Source: Pseudomonas lini
GTDB lineage: Bacteria > Pseudomonadota > Gammaproteobacteria > Pseudomonadales > Pseudomonadaceae
Direction: 5' to 3'
Assembly (NCBI RefSeq): GCF_964063345.1
Contig: NZ_OZ061318.1
Location: forward strand, 3,410,001-3,474,000
DNA: 64,000 bases
The notes under the pieces are model-generated. The model worked only from the letters and a program-made list of their open reading frames with translations. It searched no databases and had not been told where the DNA came from. Of this stretch, positions 43,823 to 52,143 are shown piece after piece (position 1 is the stretch's first letter; each line of letters starts with the position of its first letter). Made by a program: the position numbers and the translations under genes.

Positions 43823-45181
43823 ATGCTGGACAGACTTTTAGCCCTGCTGGTTCTGGCGATCGTCCTTGGGGTTCCCCTCGGGCTGATCTTTCTGCTCACC
43901 GGGCAATTCCTGATGGACTTCGTGTTCTTTTATCCACTGTTCATGTCGGGGCTGTGGATCGCCGGCGGCCTGTATTTCTGGCTGCATTGGGAGCGGCACT
44001 GGCCGTGGCAGGACGACACTTTGCCGCCACCGCTGGCCGGCGAGCCGCTGATCTCGATCCTGATCCCTTGCTACAACGAAGGCGACAACGCGGCCGATAC
44101 CATCCACGCGGCGCTGGCCCAGCATTACCCGAACATCGAAGTGATCGCGATCAACGACGGCTCCAAGGACAACACCGCCGCGGTGCTCGATGCACTGGCG
44201 GCGCAGGATCCGCGTCTGCGGGTGCTGCACCTGGCGGAGAACCAGGGCAAGGCCGTGGCCCTGCGCATGGGCGCCATTGCGGCGCGCAGCGAGTATCTGG
44301 TGTGCATCGACGGTGACGCATTGCTGGCGCCGAACACCGCGGCGTATCTGGTGGCGCCGATGCTCGACAATGCGCGACTGGGCGCCGTGACCGGCAACCC
44401 GCGAATCCGCACCCGTTCGACCCTGATCGGCCGCGTGCAGGTCGGCGAGTTCTCGTCGATCATCGGCCTGATCAAGCGCACCCAACGGGTGTTCGGGCGG
44501 ATCTTTACCGTCTCCGGGGTGATTGTCGCCTTCCGCCGTACGGCGCTGAACCGGGTCGGCTACTGGAGCCCGGACATGATCACCGAAGACATCGACATCA
44601 GTTGGAAGCTGCAACTGGATCACTGGAGCATTTTCTACGAGCCCCGCGCGTTGTGCTGGATCCTCATGCCGGAAACCCTCGGCGGCTTGTGGAAGCAGCG
44701 TCTGCGCTGGGCTCAGGGCGGTGCCGAGGTGCTGTTCAAGAACATCCGTGGCATCTGGCAATACCGCCATCGTTACCTCTGGCCGCTATTGTTCGAATAC
44801 TGCCTGTCCACCGGTTGGGCGTTCACCTTTCTGCTGTCAGTGATTTTCTGGGGCGTTGGCAAGTTCGTCGAAATGCCGCCAGCCATTGCCGTTGATCACC
44901 TGATGCCGCCGGCGTTTACCGGGCTGCTGTTGGCAGTGGTCTGCCTGGTGCAATTCGCGGTCAGCATCCTGATCGACCGCCGTTATGAAAAGGGCCTCGG
45001 CAAGACCATGTTCTGGGTGATCTGGTATCCGCTGGTGTTCTGGCTTATCAGCCTGTTCACCACTCTGGTCAGTTTCCCCAAAGTGCTGTTCGGCCAACAT
45101 CAGAAGCGCGCGCGCTGGGTCAGCCCGGACCGGGGCATCAAGCCGCTGAATGACGATGAAGAGGAGGAGGTCATCAAATGA
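43823..45181 (+). CDS. pgaC: PgaC poly-N-acetylglucosamine synthase (GT2)
   Basis: A 452-residue inner-membrane processive glycosyltransferase making beta-1,6-GlcNAc polymer from UDP-GlcNAc. Two N-terminal helices are followed by the GT2 domain with NDGSKDN (Asp112), CIDGDALL (Asp163/Asp165), [10 protein letters not shown] and the processivity motif QRLRWAQGG, then C-terminal helices. It starts directly after pgaB and its end overlaps pgaD (ATGA at 45178). In E. coli the PgaC-PgaD complex is activated by c-di-GMP. Confidence 0.95.
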   Translation: MLDRLLALLVLAIVLGVPLGLIFLLTGQFLMDFVFFYPLFMSGLWIAGGLYFWLHWERHWPWQDDTLPPPLAGEPLISILIPCYNEGDNAADTIHAALAQHYPNIEVIAINDGSKDNTAAVLDALAAQDPRLRVLHLAENQGKAVALRMGAIAARSEYLVCIDGDALLAPNTAAYLVAPMLDNARLGAVTGNPRIRTRSTLIGRVQVGEFSSIIGLIKRTQRVFGRIFTVSGVIVAFRRTALNRVGYWSPDMITEDIDISWKLQLDHWSIFYEPRALCWILMPETLGGLWKQRLRWAQGGAEVLFKNIRGIWQYRHRYLWPLLFEYCLSTGWAFTFLLSVIFWGVGKFVEMPPAIAVDHLMPPAFTGLLLAVVCLVQFAVSILIDRRYEKGLGKTMFWVIWYPLVFWLISLFTTLVSFPKVLFGQHQKRARWVSPDRGIKPLNDDEEEEVIK

Positions 45182-45705
45182 GAATCATCAGAACCCGGCA
45201 GCGGCCCTTTCTGGTCGTGATCGATATTTTGCTCACCGTGCTCGCTTGGGTCGGTCTGCTGTATTTGCTGGCGCGGGGTTTGTGGCCGTTGATCGATACC
45301 CATGACGGCCCGCGCATTGATGCGTCATTTTTCGACGCCCTCGGCACGTTGCAGATTTACCTGTGGGTGGCGTTGTTGAATGCGGTGATCCTGATCACGT
45401 GGGCGCGTTATCAACAGCGCAAAAGCAAGAGCTTCGCCCAGCGCCGTTTGCCGGCGCCGGTGGTGGATGATCAGGGGCTCAGCAAAAGCTTCAAGCTGAC
45501 TGGTGACCGGCTGGCGAAATTGCGCACGCCGGGCTCGATGACCATTCATAACGATCAGGATGGCGATGTCAGTCATGTCGTTACGCACTTCTTCCCGGTC
45601 GACCCGGCCCAACTGCCATCGCCTTTGGCGCCGCTTGAGCATCCGTTCGTGATTCGCTTACCGGCCGAAGATGACGACAATCGAGAGCCGGTGAGCCATC
45701 TCTAG
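45178..45705 (+). CDS. pgaD: PgaD, synthase subunit
   Basis: A 175-residue inner-membrane partner of PgaC with two hydrophobic helices ([40 protein letters not shown]) and a polar C-terminal tail. PgaD and PgaC together bind c-di-GMP in E. coli. The start overlaps pgaC. The tail is somewhat longer than the E. coli form and ends in an acidic run. Confidence 0.88.
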   Translation: MRIIRTRQRPFLVVIDILLTVLAWVGLLYLLARGLWPLIDTHDGPRIDASFFDALGTLQIYLWVALLNAVILITWARYQQRKSKSFAQRRLPAPVVDDQGLSKSFKLTGDRLAKLRTPGSMTIHNDQDGDVSHVVTHFFPVDPAQLPSPLAPLEHPFVIRLPAEDDDNREPVSHL

Positions 45706-45717
45706 GCATATGTTCAT

Positions 45718-45867
45718 CTGTGGCGAGGGAGCTTGCTCCCGCTGGACCGGGCTGGCGCTCCAGGCCGAAGGACTCCCGATGCCATTAACCGCGCTGTATC
45801 TGATAAAGCGCGGCCACCGATTTTGCGTCTGCTTCGCAGGCGAACGGAAGCAAGCTCCCTCGCCACT
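45718..45867. repeat. REPIN (family B, long centre)
   Basis: The left arm CTGTGGCGAGGGAGCTTGCT and the right arm AAGCAAGCTCCCTCGCCAC are inverted with a ~105-base centre. It lies between convergent pgaD and the oxidoreductase gene. Confidence 0.85.
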
Positions 45868-45876
45868 AAGTCGCCG

Positions 45877-47406
45877 TCAGTTCAGGTCCCGAATCAGGCG
45901 CCACGCCTCATCCACCGACAGCGGTTGTTTCATGCGTTCGGCGAGCATCGCCATCGCCCGCTCCTGATCGCAGGCAACGACCGCCGCCACCACGCCGTTT
46001 TTGCCGAACAGGCCGATAAACGGTGGATGGTCAGGGTCGCCCTTGAACTCGACCTCGTCCCAGGCTTCGGCGTGTCCGAGGTAGTCGTAGTTTTTGCCGA
46101 AGTGCCAGGTCCAGAAATACGGCACGTCGAGGTAGCGCTCATCGCCGCCGAGCATATTCGCCGCCGCAATCCGTGCCTGTTGTTGGGCCAGGCGCCAATG
46201 CTCAATCCGTCGGGGCTGGCCATTGAGCGGGAAGGTCGCAATGTCGCCGACGGCCCAGAGCCCGTCGGTCACGCGCATTCCACCGTCGACCTTCAATGAC
46301 TGGTCTTTTTCTTTTGGCAGATCGGTAAACGGACCGGTTGCAGGGGTGACGCCAATGCCGACCAACACCAGATCCGCCGCAAAGCGCTGACCATTGTCCA
46401 GCCGCACCGCTTCGACCTTGCCTGTGCCTTCGATCTGCGCGGCCTCGCCATCGGTATGAAACACCACGCCGTTGGCCTCGTGCAGGGCACGAATCGCTTT
46501 GCCGACGGCATCGCCGAATTGCGCCTCGAACGGGATGGCATGGCGGGCCAGGACAGTGACCTCCAGGCCGTACTGACGTAGGGATGAAGCGGACTCCAGA
46601 GCAATGAAACTGTCACCGACAATCACTGCCCGTTGACCGGGTTTGGCGGCTGAAAGAATCTGCTGCGCTTGCACCTTCGAGCGCAGCACGAATACCTGCG
46701 GCAGATCGGCGCCGGGCAGCAGCAGAGACTTGGGTATGCCGCCGGTGGCGATCACTGCGGCGTCATAGTTCAGCGATTGACCATCAGACAGGCGCAGAGT
46801 CCGGTTCGGTGCATCCAGGCCCATTACATCGCTGTTTATCCGTTCAATGCGCTGTTCGCTGTAAAAACCTTCATCCCGCAGTGGCGGGACTTCGTCGGGC
46901 GGCATTTCCCCGGCAATCACGAATTTGCTCAACACCGTCCGGTCGTAACCGGCCTCAGGCTCACGGTCGATCAGCAATACCCGGCCACCGAAACCTTTCT
47001 CCCGCAACGCCGCCGCACAAGCCGTACCGGCGGCACCGGCACCGATGATCACAAAGGTCCGCTTATCGTCCGCCGGCGGTGTACTGGGGGTGGGCATCGG
47101 CTGGTCGTCGACCCAGACCTCGTCGTCGCGGATCTCAAGCGGATAGCGTCGCAAACTGTCCAGAGACGGTGGCTCACACAGCGCGCCGTCCTCGAGCCGG
47201 TAAGCCGCTTTGTGCCACGGACAGATCAACCGTCCTTCACACAGCGCACCTTTGGCCAAGGGGGCCCCGGCGTGAGGACATTTGCCCTGATAGGCGCGCA
47301 ATTGATCGCCGACCCGCAGCAAGACGATTTTCGTCTTATCGATCCGGACTTCAAGGCCACGGTCGTGGGGCACATCGGCGAAACGGGCGACGCGATGCAG
47401 TGCCAT
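45877..47406 (-). CDS. Rieske-domain FAD-dependent oxidoreductase (AIFM3-like)
   Basis: A 509-residue cytosolic protein. Residues ~1-100 are a Rieske [2Fe-2S] domain with CPHAG and CPWHKA ligand pairs. From ~110 on is a pyridine nucleotide-disulfide reductase fold with FAD motif FVIIGAGAAGTACAAALREK, an NAD(P)-binding region (RAVIVGDSFIALESASSLRQ) and the second FAD motif (VTDGLWAVGDIATFPL). It resembles ferredoxin reductases of oxygenases and AIFM3. GGGAG lies 8 bases before ATG 47406. The electron acceptor is unknown; no oxygenase gene is near. Confidence 0.9.
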   Translation of the reverse strand: MALHRVARFADVPHDRGLEVRIDKTKIVLLRVGDQLRAYQGKCPHAGAPLAKGALCEGRLICPWHKAAYRLEDGALCEPPSLDSLRRYPLEIRDDEVWVDDQPMPTPSTPPADDKRTFVIIGAGAAGTACAAALREKGFGGRVLLIDREPEAGYDRTVLSKFVIAGEMPPDEVPPLRDEGFYSEQRIERINSDVMGLDAPNRTLRLSDGQSLNYDAAVIATGGIPKSLLLPGADLPQVFVLRSKVQAQQILSAAKPGQRAVIVGDSFIALESASSLRQYGLEVTVLARHAIPFEAQFGDAVGKAIRALHEANGVVFHTDGEAAQIEGTGKVEAVRLDNGQRFAADLVLVGIGVTPATGPFTDLPKEKDQSLKVDGGMRVTDGLWAVGDIATFPLNGQPRRIEHWRLAQQQARIAAANMLGGDERYLDVPYFWTWHFGKNYDYLGHAEAWDEVEFKGDPDHPPFIGLFGKNGVVAAVVACDQERAMAMLAERMKQPLSVDEAWRLIRDLN

Positions 47407-47544
47407 GATCAATCTCCCGACAGTGTTTCACTTAGGAGTTTGGTGCCTATTGCGAGGTTCAGCCAATTCCCGCTGCCAACGTATCAACGGTCCGGCTATA
47501 GTTTGCCAGCCGACCACGGCCCCACCCGCACAAGGTGCTCCGGT

Positions 47545-48105
47545 ATGACCCGATTGACCTCTTTGAACCCTTGGCTGGCGGCCGTTGCAGTCGCCCTTTG
47601 CGTGCAGTTTCCGGCGCAGGCCCAGGAGCGTTTCACCCTCAGCATTCCCGGTGTTTCGGACAATCGTCTGTTCACGTCGGTGGCGGCCAGCGATGCCGCC
47701 GGTTGCGGCGGCAAGAACCAGTCCCCGGCCCTGAGCTGGAACGCCGGCCCTCCCGGCACCCTCAGCTACGCCATCGTCATGCACGACCCGGACGGCCAGA
47801 AAGGCCTGGGCGTCGATCACTGGATTCATTACGGGATCAAGGCCGCGACCCGTCAGATCCCGGCCGGTGTTGGCGTCAAATCCGCCCTCGAAGGCGTGGG
47901 CGGCACCAACATCAAAGGCACCGCCGGTTACATCGGCCCTTGCCCGCCCATCGGCGACAGCTCCCATCACTACATCATCCAGCTTTACGCCCTGGACCTG
48001 GCGCCAGACGCCTTGCCTGCCGGCCTGACCCGCGCGCAACTGATGGAACAGATCAAAGGCCATGTGCTGAAAAACAGCAGCGTGGTGCGGCGTTATCACC
48101 GCTGA
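47545..48105 (+). CDS. YbhB/YbcL-family (PEBP/Raf kinase inhibitor-like) exported protein
   Basis: A 186-residue protein with a signal peptide (WLAAVAVALCVQFPAQA) and the PEBP fold: CGGKNQSPALSWNAGPPGT, YAIVMHDPDG, DHWIHYGIKA, GYIGPCPPIGDSSHHYIIQL. The conserved anion-binding site residues (DPD, GPCPP, HHY) are all present. The start ATG 47545 follows AAGGTG. It is divergent from the Rieske oxidoreductase. Its role in bacteria is not well defined. Confidence 0.88.
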   Translation: MTRLTSLNPWLAAVAVALCVQFPAQAQERFTLSIPGVSDNRLFTSVAASDAAGCGGKNQSPALSWNAGPPGTLSYAIVMHDPDGQKGLGVDHWIHYGIKAATRQIPAGVGVKSALEGVGGTNIKGTAGYIGPCPPIGDSSHHYIIQLYALDLAPDALPAGLTRAQLMEQIKGHVLKNSSVVRRYHR

Positions 48106-48192
48106 AGATTTTTTTCGGTGAGTTAACCCGAACCTGTCGGGCTGTCCGTCTCAGAGGATGAATGAGTCAATTTCCTTCTGAGGTCAGCCCCC

Positions 48193-49953
48193 ATGTCCCT
48201 CCCTCTGCACTACCTCCGCCCGGCCGCCCAGGGTTTCGCCGCCGGGTTGTTGCTGGCCATCGCCGGTTGCGGCGCTTCATCCACGCCAGATTCTGCGACG
48301 GACGCCTCTGAGACAGATAGCCCGGCAGCGGTTGCGCCTCCGGTTCAAGGTGCGCTGAAAACTGAAGCGTTGGTGCGTAGCGAGATCATGAAGGACACCG
48401 CGCAGGCCAAGCGCAACGCGCGACCAGCACCATCGGTCGCTTTCGCGCCCACGCCGGCCGGTGAAACTTATCCACAGGGCTATCGGGACGAGCAGCGAGA
48501 GCAATATCAGGCGCTGGCCGATAACCCGATTCACAGCGTGACTGAGGCGCCGGTTTCGACCTTCAGTGCCGATGTCGATACCGGCGCTTATGCCAACGTC
48601 CGGCGCTTGCTCAATCAGGGGCGCTTGCCTCCCGAAGGGGCGGTGCGGCTGGAGGAAATGGTCAATTACTTCCCCTACGATTACGCCTTGCCCAGCGATG
48701 GCTCGCCGTTCGGTGTGACTACCGAGCTGGCGCCGTCGCCCTGGAACCCGCATACCCGCTTGCTGCGCATCGGCATCAAGGCATCTGATCGCGCAGTGGC
48801 GGAGTTGGCCCCGGCGAACCTGGTGTTTCTGGTGGACGTGTCCGGCTCCATGGACCGCCGCGAAGGTTTGCCCATGGTTAAAAGCACGCTGAAATTGCTG
48901 GTCGATCAATTGCGCGAGCAGGACCGGGTTTCGCTGGTGGTGTATGCCGGAGAATCTCGCGTCGTCCTGGAGCCGACTTCCGGACGAGAAAAAGCGAAAA
49001 TTCGTACCGCCATCGATCAATTGACTGCGGGCGGCTCGACCGCCGGCGCGTCGGGTATCGAACTGGCCTATCAAATGGCCCAACAGGCGTTTATCCCCAA
49101 AGGCATCAACCGCATCCTGCTGGCCACCGACGGTGACTTCAACGTCGGCATCAGCGACTTCGACAGCCTCAAGCAGATGGCTGTGGATAAACGCAAAACC
49201 GGTGTCTCTCTGACCACCTTGGGTTTTGGTGTGGATAACTACAATGAACACCTGATGGAGCAACTGGCCGATGCTGGCGATGGCAACTACGCCTACATCG
49301 ACAACCTGCGCGAGGCGCGCAAGGTACTGGTGGATCAGCTCGGCTCGACCCTGGCGGTAGTGGCGAAAAACGTGAAGCTGCAGGTGGAGTTCAACCCGGC
49401 GCAGGTCAGCGAATATCGGCTGCTGGGTTATGAGAATCGCGCCTTGAAACGTGAGGATTTCAGCAACGACAAAGTCGACGCCGGAGAAATCGGTGCTGGA
49501 CATACGGTGACAGCGTTGTATGAAATTGTGCCCAAGGGTGAGAAGGGCTGGCTGGAACCGCTGCGCTATGGCAATCCTGAGGCTGATGTTTCCGCAAAAA
49601 CCGGAGAATTGGCGATGCTGCGAGTGCGTTATCAGTCGCCGGAAGGTGGGAATAGTCGCTTGATCGAGCGGCCCATCTTGAGTGGAGAGCTGAGGGGGGA
49701 GGCCGGCAAACTCTCGGCAGCCAGCAATGACCTGCGCTTTGCCGCGGCCGTCGCTGCCTTTTCCCAGCAACTCAAGGACGGGCGTTATACCGGTGAGTTC
49801 AGCCTCAAGGACACCGCAGCTCTGGCCCGTGGCGCCCGGGGTGATGATCAATTCGGCCTGCGCAGTGAATTCGTGCAATTGGTGGAGTTGGCGCAGAGCC
49901 TGCGAACCCCGACCGCTTCGAATCAACAGCCCAATGACAACCGGATAGAGTGA
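48193..49953 (+). CDS. VWA-domain lipoprotein (YfbK-like)
   Basis: A 586-residue periplasmic lipoprotein (LLAIAGC, Cys26). A YfbK N-terminal domain (SVTEAPVSTFSADVDTGAYA; NVRRLLNQGRLPPEGAVRLE) is followed by a von Willebrand A domain with an intact MIDAS (VFLVDVSGSMDRREG; LLATDGDFNVGI) and a C-terminal DUF3520-type domain. It overlaps or adjoins the sigma-factor gene and forms an operon with it and a putative anti-sigma. VWA-sigma-anti-sigma triplets suggest an envelope-stress circuit (inference). Confidence 0.88.
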   Translation: MSLPLHYLRPAAQGFAAGLLLAIAGCGASSTPDSATDASETDSPAAVAPPVQGALKTEALVRSEIMKDTAQAKRNARPAPSVAFAPTPAGETYPQGYRDEQREQYQALADNPIHSVTEAPVSTFSADVDTGAYANVRRLLNQGRLPPEGAVRLEEMVNYFPYDYALPSDGSPFGVTTELAPSPWNPHTRLLRIGIKASDRAVAELAPANLVFLVDVSGSMDRREGLPMVKSTLKLLVDQLREQDRVSLVVYAGESRVVLEPTSGREKAKIRTAIDQLTAGGSTAGASGIELAYQMAQQAFIPKGINRILLATDGDFNVGISDFDSLKQMAVDKRKTGVSLTTLGFGVDNYNEHLMEQLADAGDGNYAYIDNLREARKVLVDQLGSTLAVVAKNVKLQVEFNPAQVSEYRLLGYENRALKREDFSNDKVDAGEIGAGHTVTALYEIVPKGEKGWLEPLRYGNPEADVSAKTGELAMLRVRYQSPEGGNSRLIERPILSGELRGEAGKLSAASNDLRFAAAVAAFSQQLKDGRYTGEFSLKDTAALARGARGDDQFGLRSEFVQLVELAQSLRTPTASNQQPNDNRIE

Positions 49954-49970
49954 AAGAGGCCAGCACTGAC

Positions 49971-50552
49971 ATGTCCGATTCTGCAATCAGCTCAGCCGCC
50001 AGCAGCGACGAATCGCTGCTGGCGCGCTACCGCTCTGGACACGGGCCGGCGTTTGAAGTTTTGTACGCCCGCCACCGTCAGGGCCTTTATCGATTCCTCC
50101 TCGGTCTCAGCGGCAAGCCCGAACTGGCCGAAGAGGTGTATCAGGAAACCTGGCTGAGCCTGATCCGCAGCACCAGTCAGCCACAAGGCCGGGCGAACTT
50201 TCGTACCTGGCTTTACCAGATTGCTCGCAACCGACTGATCGATCACTGGCGCAAACATGGAATCCACAACCCCTTGCACGACAGCTATGACGAACAAACC
50301 CATGCCCTGATCGATGACGCGGCCGATCCCGAACAACTGCTGAGCCTGAGCCGCGACGGTCAACGCCTCGAAGCCGCCCTGCAAACCCTGCCCGCCGATC
50401 AACGCGAAGTGTTCCTGCTGCGCGCCCACGGCGACCTCGACCTGCCACAAATCGCCACCCTCACCGAAACACCGCTGGAAACCGTTAAAAGTCGCTTGCG
50501 CTACGCCCAGCAAAAACTGCGTCGGCTGCTGGCCGAGGAGGTACTGACATGA
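49971..50552 (+). CDS. ECF-type RNA polymerase sigma factor
   Basis: A 193-residue sigma-70-family protein with region 2 (YARHRQGLYRFLLGLSGKPE; RTWLYQIARNRLIDHWRKHG) and region 4 (LPADQREVFLLRAHGDLDLP; TETPLETVKSRLRYAQQKLR). ATG 49971 has GAGG 11 bases upstream; the frame extends to GTG 49950, which overlaps the VWA gene stop. The next gene overlaps by four bases and encodes a membrane protein of anti-sigma type. Its target promoters are unknown. Confidence 0.88.
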   Translation: MSDSAISSAASSDESLLARYRSGHGPAFEVLYARHRQGLYRFLLGLSGKPELAEEVYQETWLSLIRSTSQPQGRANFRTWLYQIARNRLIDHWRKHGIHNPLHDSYDEQTHALIDDAADPEQLLSLSRDGQRLEAALQTLPADQREVFLLRAHGDLDLPQIATLTETPLETVKSRLRYAQQKLRRLLAEEVLT

Positions 50553-51169
50553 CTGACGCCAAACAGACACCGCCATCGCCCGACGATGAAGTGCTCAAGC
50601 ATTTTCGCGACCACGCAACCGGCGAACCACCGGCGCATCTGGACGCCTTCATCCTGGCCACTGCGCATCGCGAAGCCCCCGCACCGAAGCCGAACCTGTG
50701 GCAACGCTGGCTCCGCGCCTGCCAACAACCCCGCTGGCAAGTGGCATTCGCCAGCCTCGTCGGTGTGGCCCTGATGCTGGCGTTGGTGCAACGCACGCCG
50801 GAACAACTGCCGAGCTATGACTTCGCGCCAGCGCCCAAAGCGTCCGCGCCGGCCGCGAAACCGGAAGCCGCTGCTCGCTCCCAGACTGCACCGACCGGCG
50901 CTATATCCGCGCCGGCACCTGCTGCGCCTATGGCGGAGTTTTCTGCACCGTTGCAGCGCGAGTCGATCAACAGCGAAATGGCGGATGAAGCAAAAATCAG
51001 CAAACGCTTAGCCGCACCGGCCAAGTCACTGGATGATCAATTACGTGAGGTGATACGTCTGCAAGACACCGGTCAAACCCAAGCTGCAGAGGCGCTGATG
51101 ACGACATTGCACAAGCGCTTTCCGAAAGAAAACCTCACAGCCCGACTCAAGGATTTGCAGAAGAAATGA
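50549..51169 (+). CDS. Putative anti-sigma factor, single-pass membrane protein
   Basis: A 206-residue protein: a cytoplasmic N-terminus of ~70 residues (EVLKHFRDHATGEPPAHLDA), one membrane helix (WQVAFASLVGVALMLALVQ), an Ala/Pro-rich periplasmic linker (~residues 90-140) and a C-terminal helical segment (SLDDQLREVIRLQDTGQTQA). This is the plan of an anti-sigma factor, and its start overlaps the sigma gene (ATGA at 50549). No zinc-binding HxxxCxxC is present, so it is not a classical ZAS-type. Confidence 0.72.
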   Translation: MTDAKQTPPSPDDEVLKHFRDHATGEPPAHLDAFILATAHREAPAPKPNLWQRWLRACQQPRWQVAFASLVGVALMLALVQRTPEQLPSYDFAPAPKASAPAAKPEAAARSQTAPTGAISAPAPAAPMAEFSAPLQRESINSEMADEAKISKRLAAPAKSLDDQLREVIRLQDTGQTQAAEALMTTLHKRFPKENLTARLKDLQKK

Positions 51170-51250
51170 AGTGAACAGCGGTCGGCAAATTTGGCATCGA
51201 CACCCGAAAGCGCGCACTATCAGCCCATAGCCGATGCGTTGGAGGATGCC

Positions 51251-51460
51251 GTGGCACAAAAAATCGACCGCATCGCCCAAATGCTCAACTGCCCGGTCAA
51301 GGGTGAGGAATTACGGCGAGCAGTGACTGAGAGTCGTAAGGAGTTTCTTCTGGCAAAGCAGGCAGAAGAAACACTTGAGGAAGACGTTCTTGATGATGAG
51401 TTGATCGAGGACGAAGAAGACGATGATGACTACGACGAGTTTGACTGGACGACAGAATGA
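51251..51460 (+). CDS. Small acidic protein of unknown function
   Basis: A 69-residue soluble protein with a helical N-terminus (AQKIDRIAQMLNCPVKGEEL) and an extremely acidic tail of Asp/Glu (residues ~42-69). The start is GTG 51251, because GGAGG at 51241-51245 lies exactly 5 bases before it; upstream in-frame codons have no such site. It overlaps the next small gene (ATGA at 51457). I do not recognise the family. The acidic tail could bind a basic partner or mimic nucleic acid. Confidence 0.65.
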   Translation: MAQKIDRIAQMLNCPVKGEELRRAVTESRKEFLLAKQAEETLEEDVLDDELIEDEEDDDDYDEFDWTTE

Positions 51461-51642
51461 AAAAACCGCGTAGGCAGCCTGTTGAAGTTCTCGACCAACT
51501 TGATCGTTTGCGTAGCGCAGTAATACGTGAGTCTGTTGCTGCCAGCCGCAATGATCCACGTCCGGCTATTGATTCCGAGACAATGTTTGCCGAGCTAGAT
51601 GCGCTCATCCATGAGATCGAAGCAGAGCAAAGCCGCCCATAA
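51457..51642 (+). CDS. Small protein of unknown function, coupled to the acidic protein
   Basis: A 61-residue protein, basic at the start ([20 protein letters not shown]) and acidic at the end ([13 protein letters not shown]), predicted helical. The start overlaps the acidic-protein gene by four bases, indicating coupling. No family recognised. An intrinsic terminator follows. The pair could be a two-component binding unit, but nothing in the sequence proves it. Confidence 0.6.
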   Translation: MKKPRRQPVEVLDQLDRLRSAVIRESVAASRNDPRPAIDSETMFAELDALIHEIEAEQSRP

Positions 51643-51671
51643 AGAACGCTCACCCGCAAATTGGAGACACA

Positions 51672-51705
51672 AAAAAGCCCCAGACCCTAAGATCTGAGGC
51701 TTTTT
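51672..51705 (+). terminator. Intrinsic terminator, likely bidirectional
   Basis: The stem AAAAAGCC.CAGA / TCTG.GGCTTTTT with an 8-base loop has an A-run on one side and a T-run on the other. It can end both the small-gene operon (+) and the tRNA transcript (-). Confidence 0.85.
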
Positions 51706-51717
51706 CATCTCTACGTA

Positions 51718-51794
51718 TGGTGCACCAGGCGGGATTCGAACCCACGACCACTGCCTTCGGAGGGCAGTACTCTATCCAGCTGAGCTACTGGTGC
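51718..51794 (-). tRNA. tRNA-Arg (anticodon CCG)
   Basis: A 77-base cloverleaf on the minus strand with the CCA end encoded. Acceptor GCACCAG pairs with CTGGTGC; the D-arm contains AGCTCAGCTGGATAGAG; anticodon stem CTGCC/GGCAG holds loop CTCCGAA (anticodon CCG, reads CGG); the T-arm has GTGGG-TTCGAAT-CCCGC. It is transcribed towards the terminator at 51672-51705. Confidence 0.95.
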
Positions 51795-52143
51795 AATGCG
51801 GGCGCCATGATACTCATATGCGCTGCGGGCGTCCATGCTGCTGAATCGTCTGTGCTTTTCCAAAGCGTAACCTGCGTTTGCTACGCTGATCTGAAAAAAT
51901 AGGCAAATGCGCCGTTTTCGTTCTTTTTTTCGAACAGCCTATTGTCCTTTACCCCCTTTGATCCTAGGATTCGTTTGAGATTTCAAACGCTCTTGTCTGG
52001 GTGCTGAACCGCACGAGTTCGATTTGTGCGCTATTTATGTGCTTCAGCCCGGTGAATGATTTCCCTGACGGCAGCCTATAAGGCGCCTTTCTACAATCAT
52101 AATTCGCTCCGCGCGTGCCGCGGTGCTGTTAAGGAAAGCCGAC
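51795..52143. promoter_or_regulatory. gabD upstream region with inverted repeat
   Basis: This 349-base gap lies between the tRNA gene and gabD. It contains a perfect 7-bp inverted repeat CGTTTGA-GATT-TCAAACG at 51972-51989, about 155 bases before gabD. It also holds the promoter of the tRNA at its left side. No small gene with credible coding features is visible. Confidence 0.5.

Noticed and set aside
51718..51794. tRNA-Arg as an integration site of a genomic island
   Set aside because: No integrase, direct repeat of the tRNA 3' end or composition shift is visible on either side within the window.
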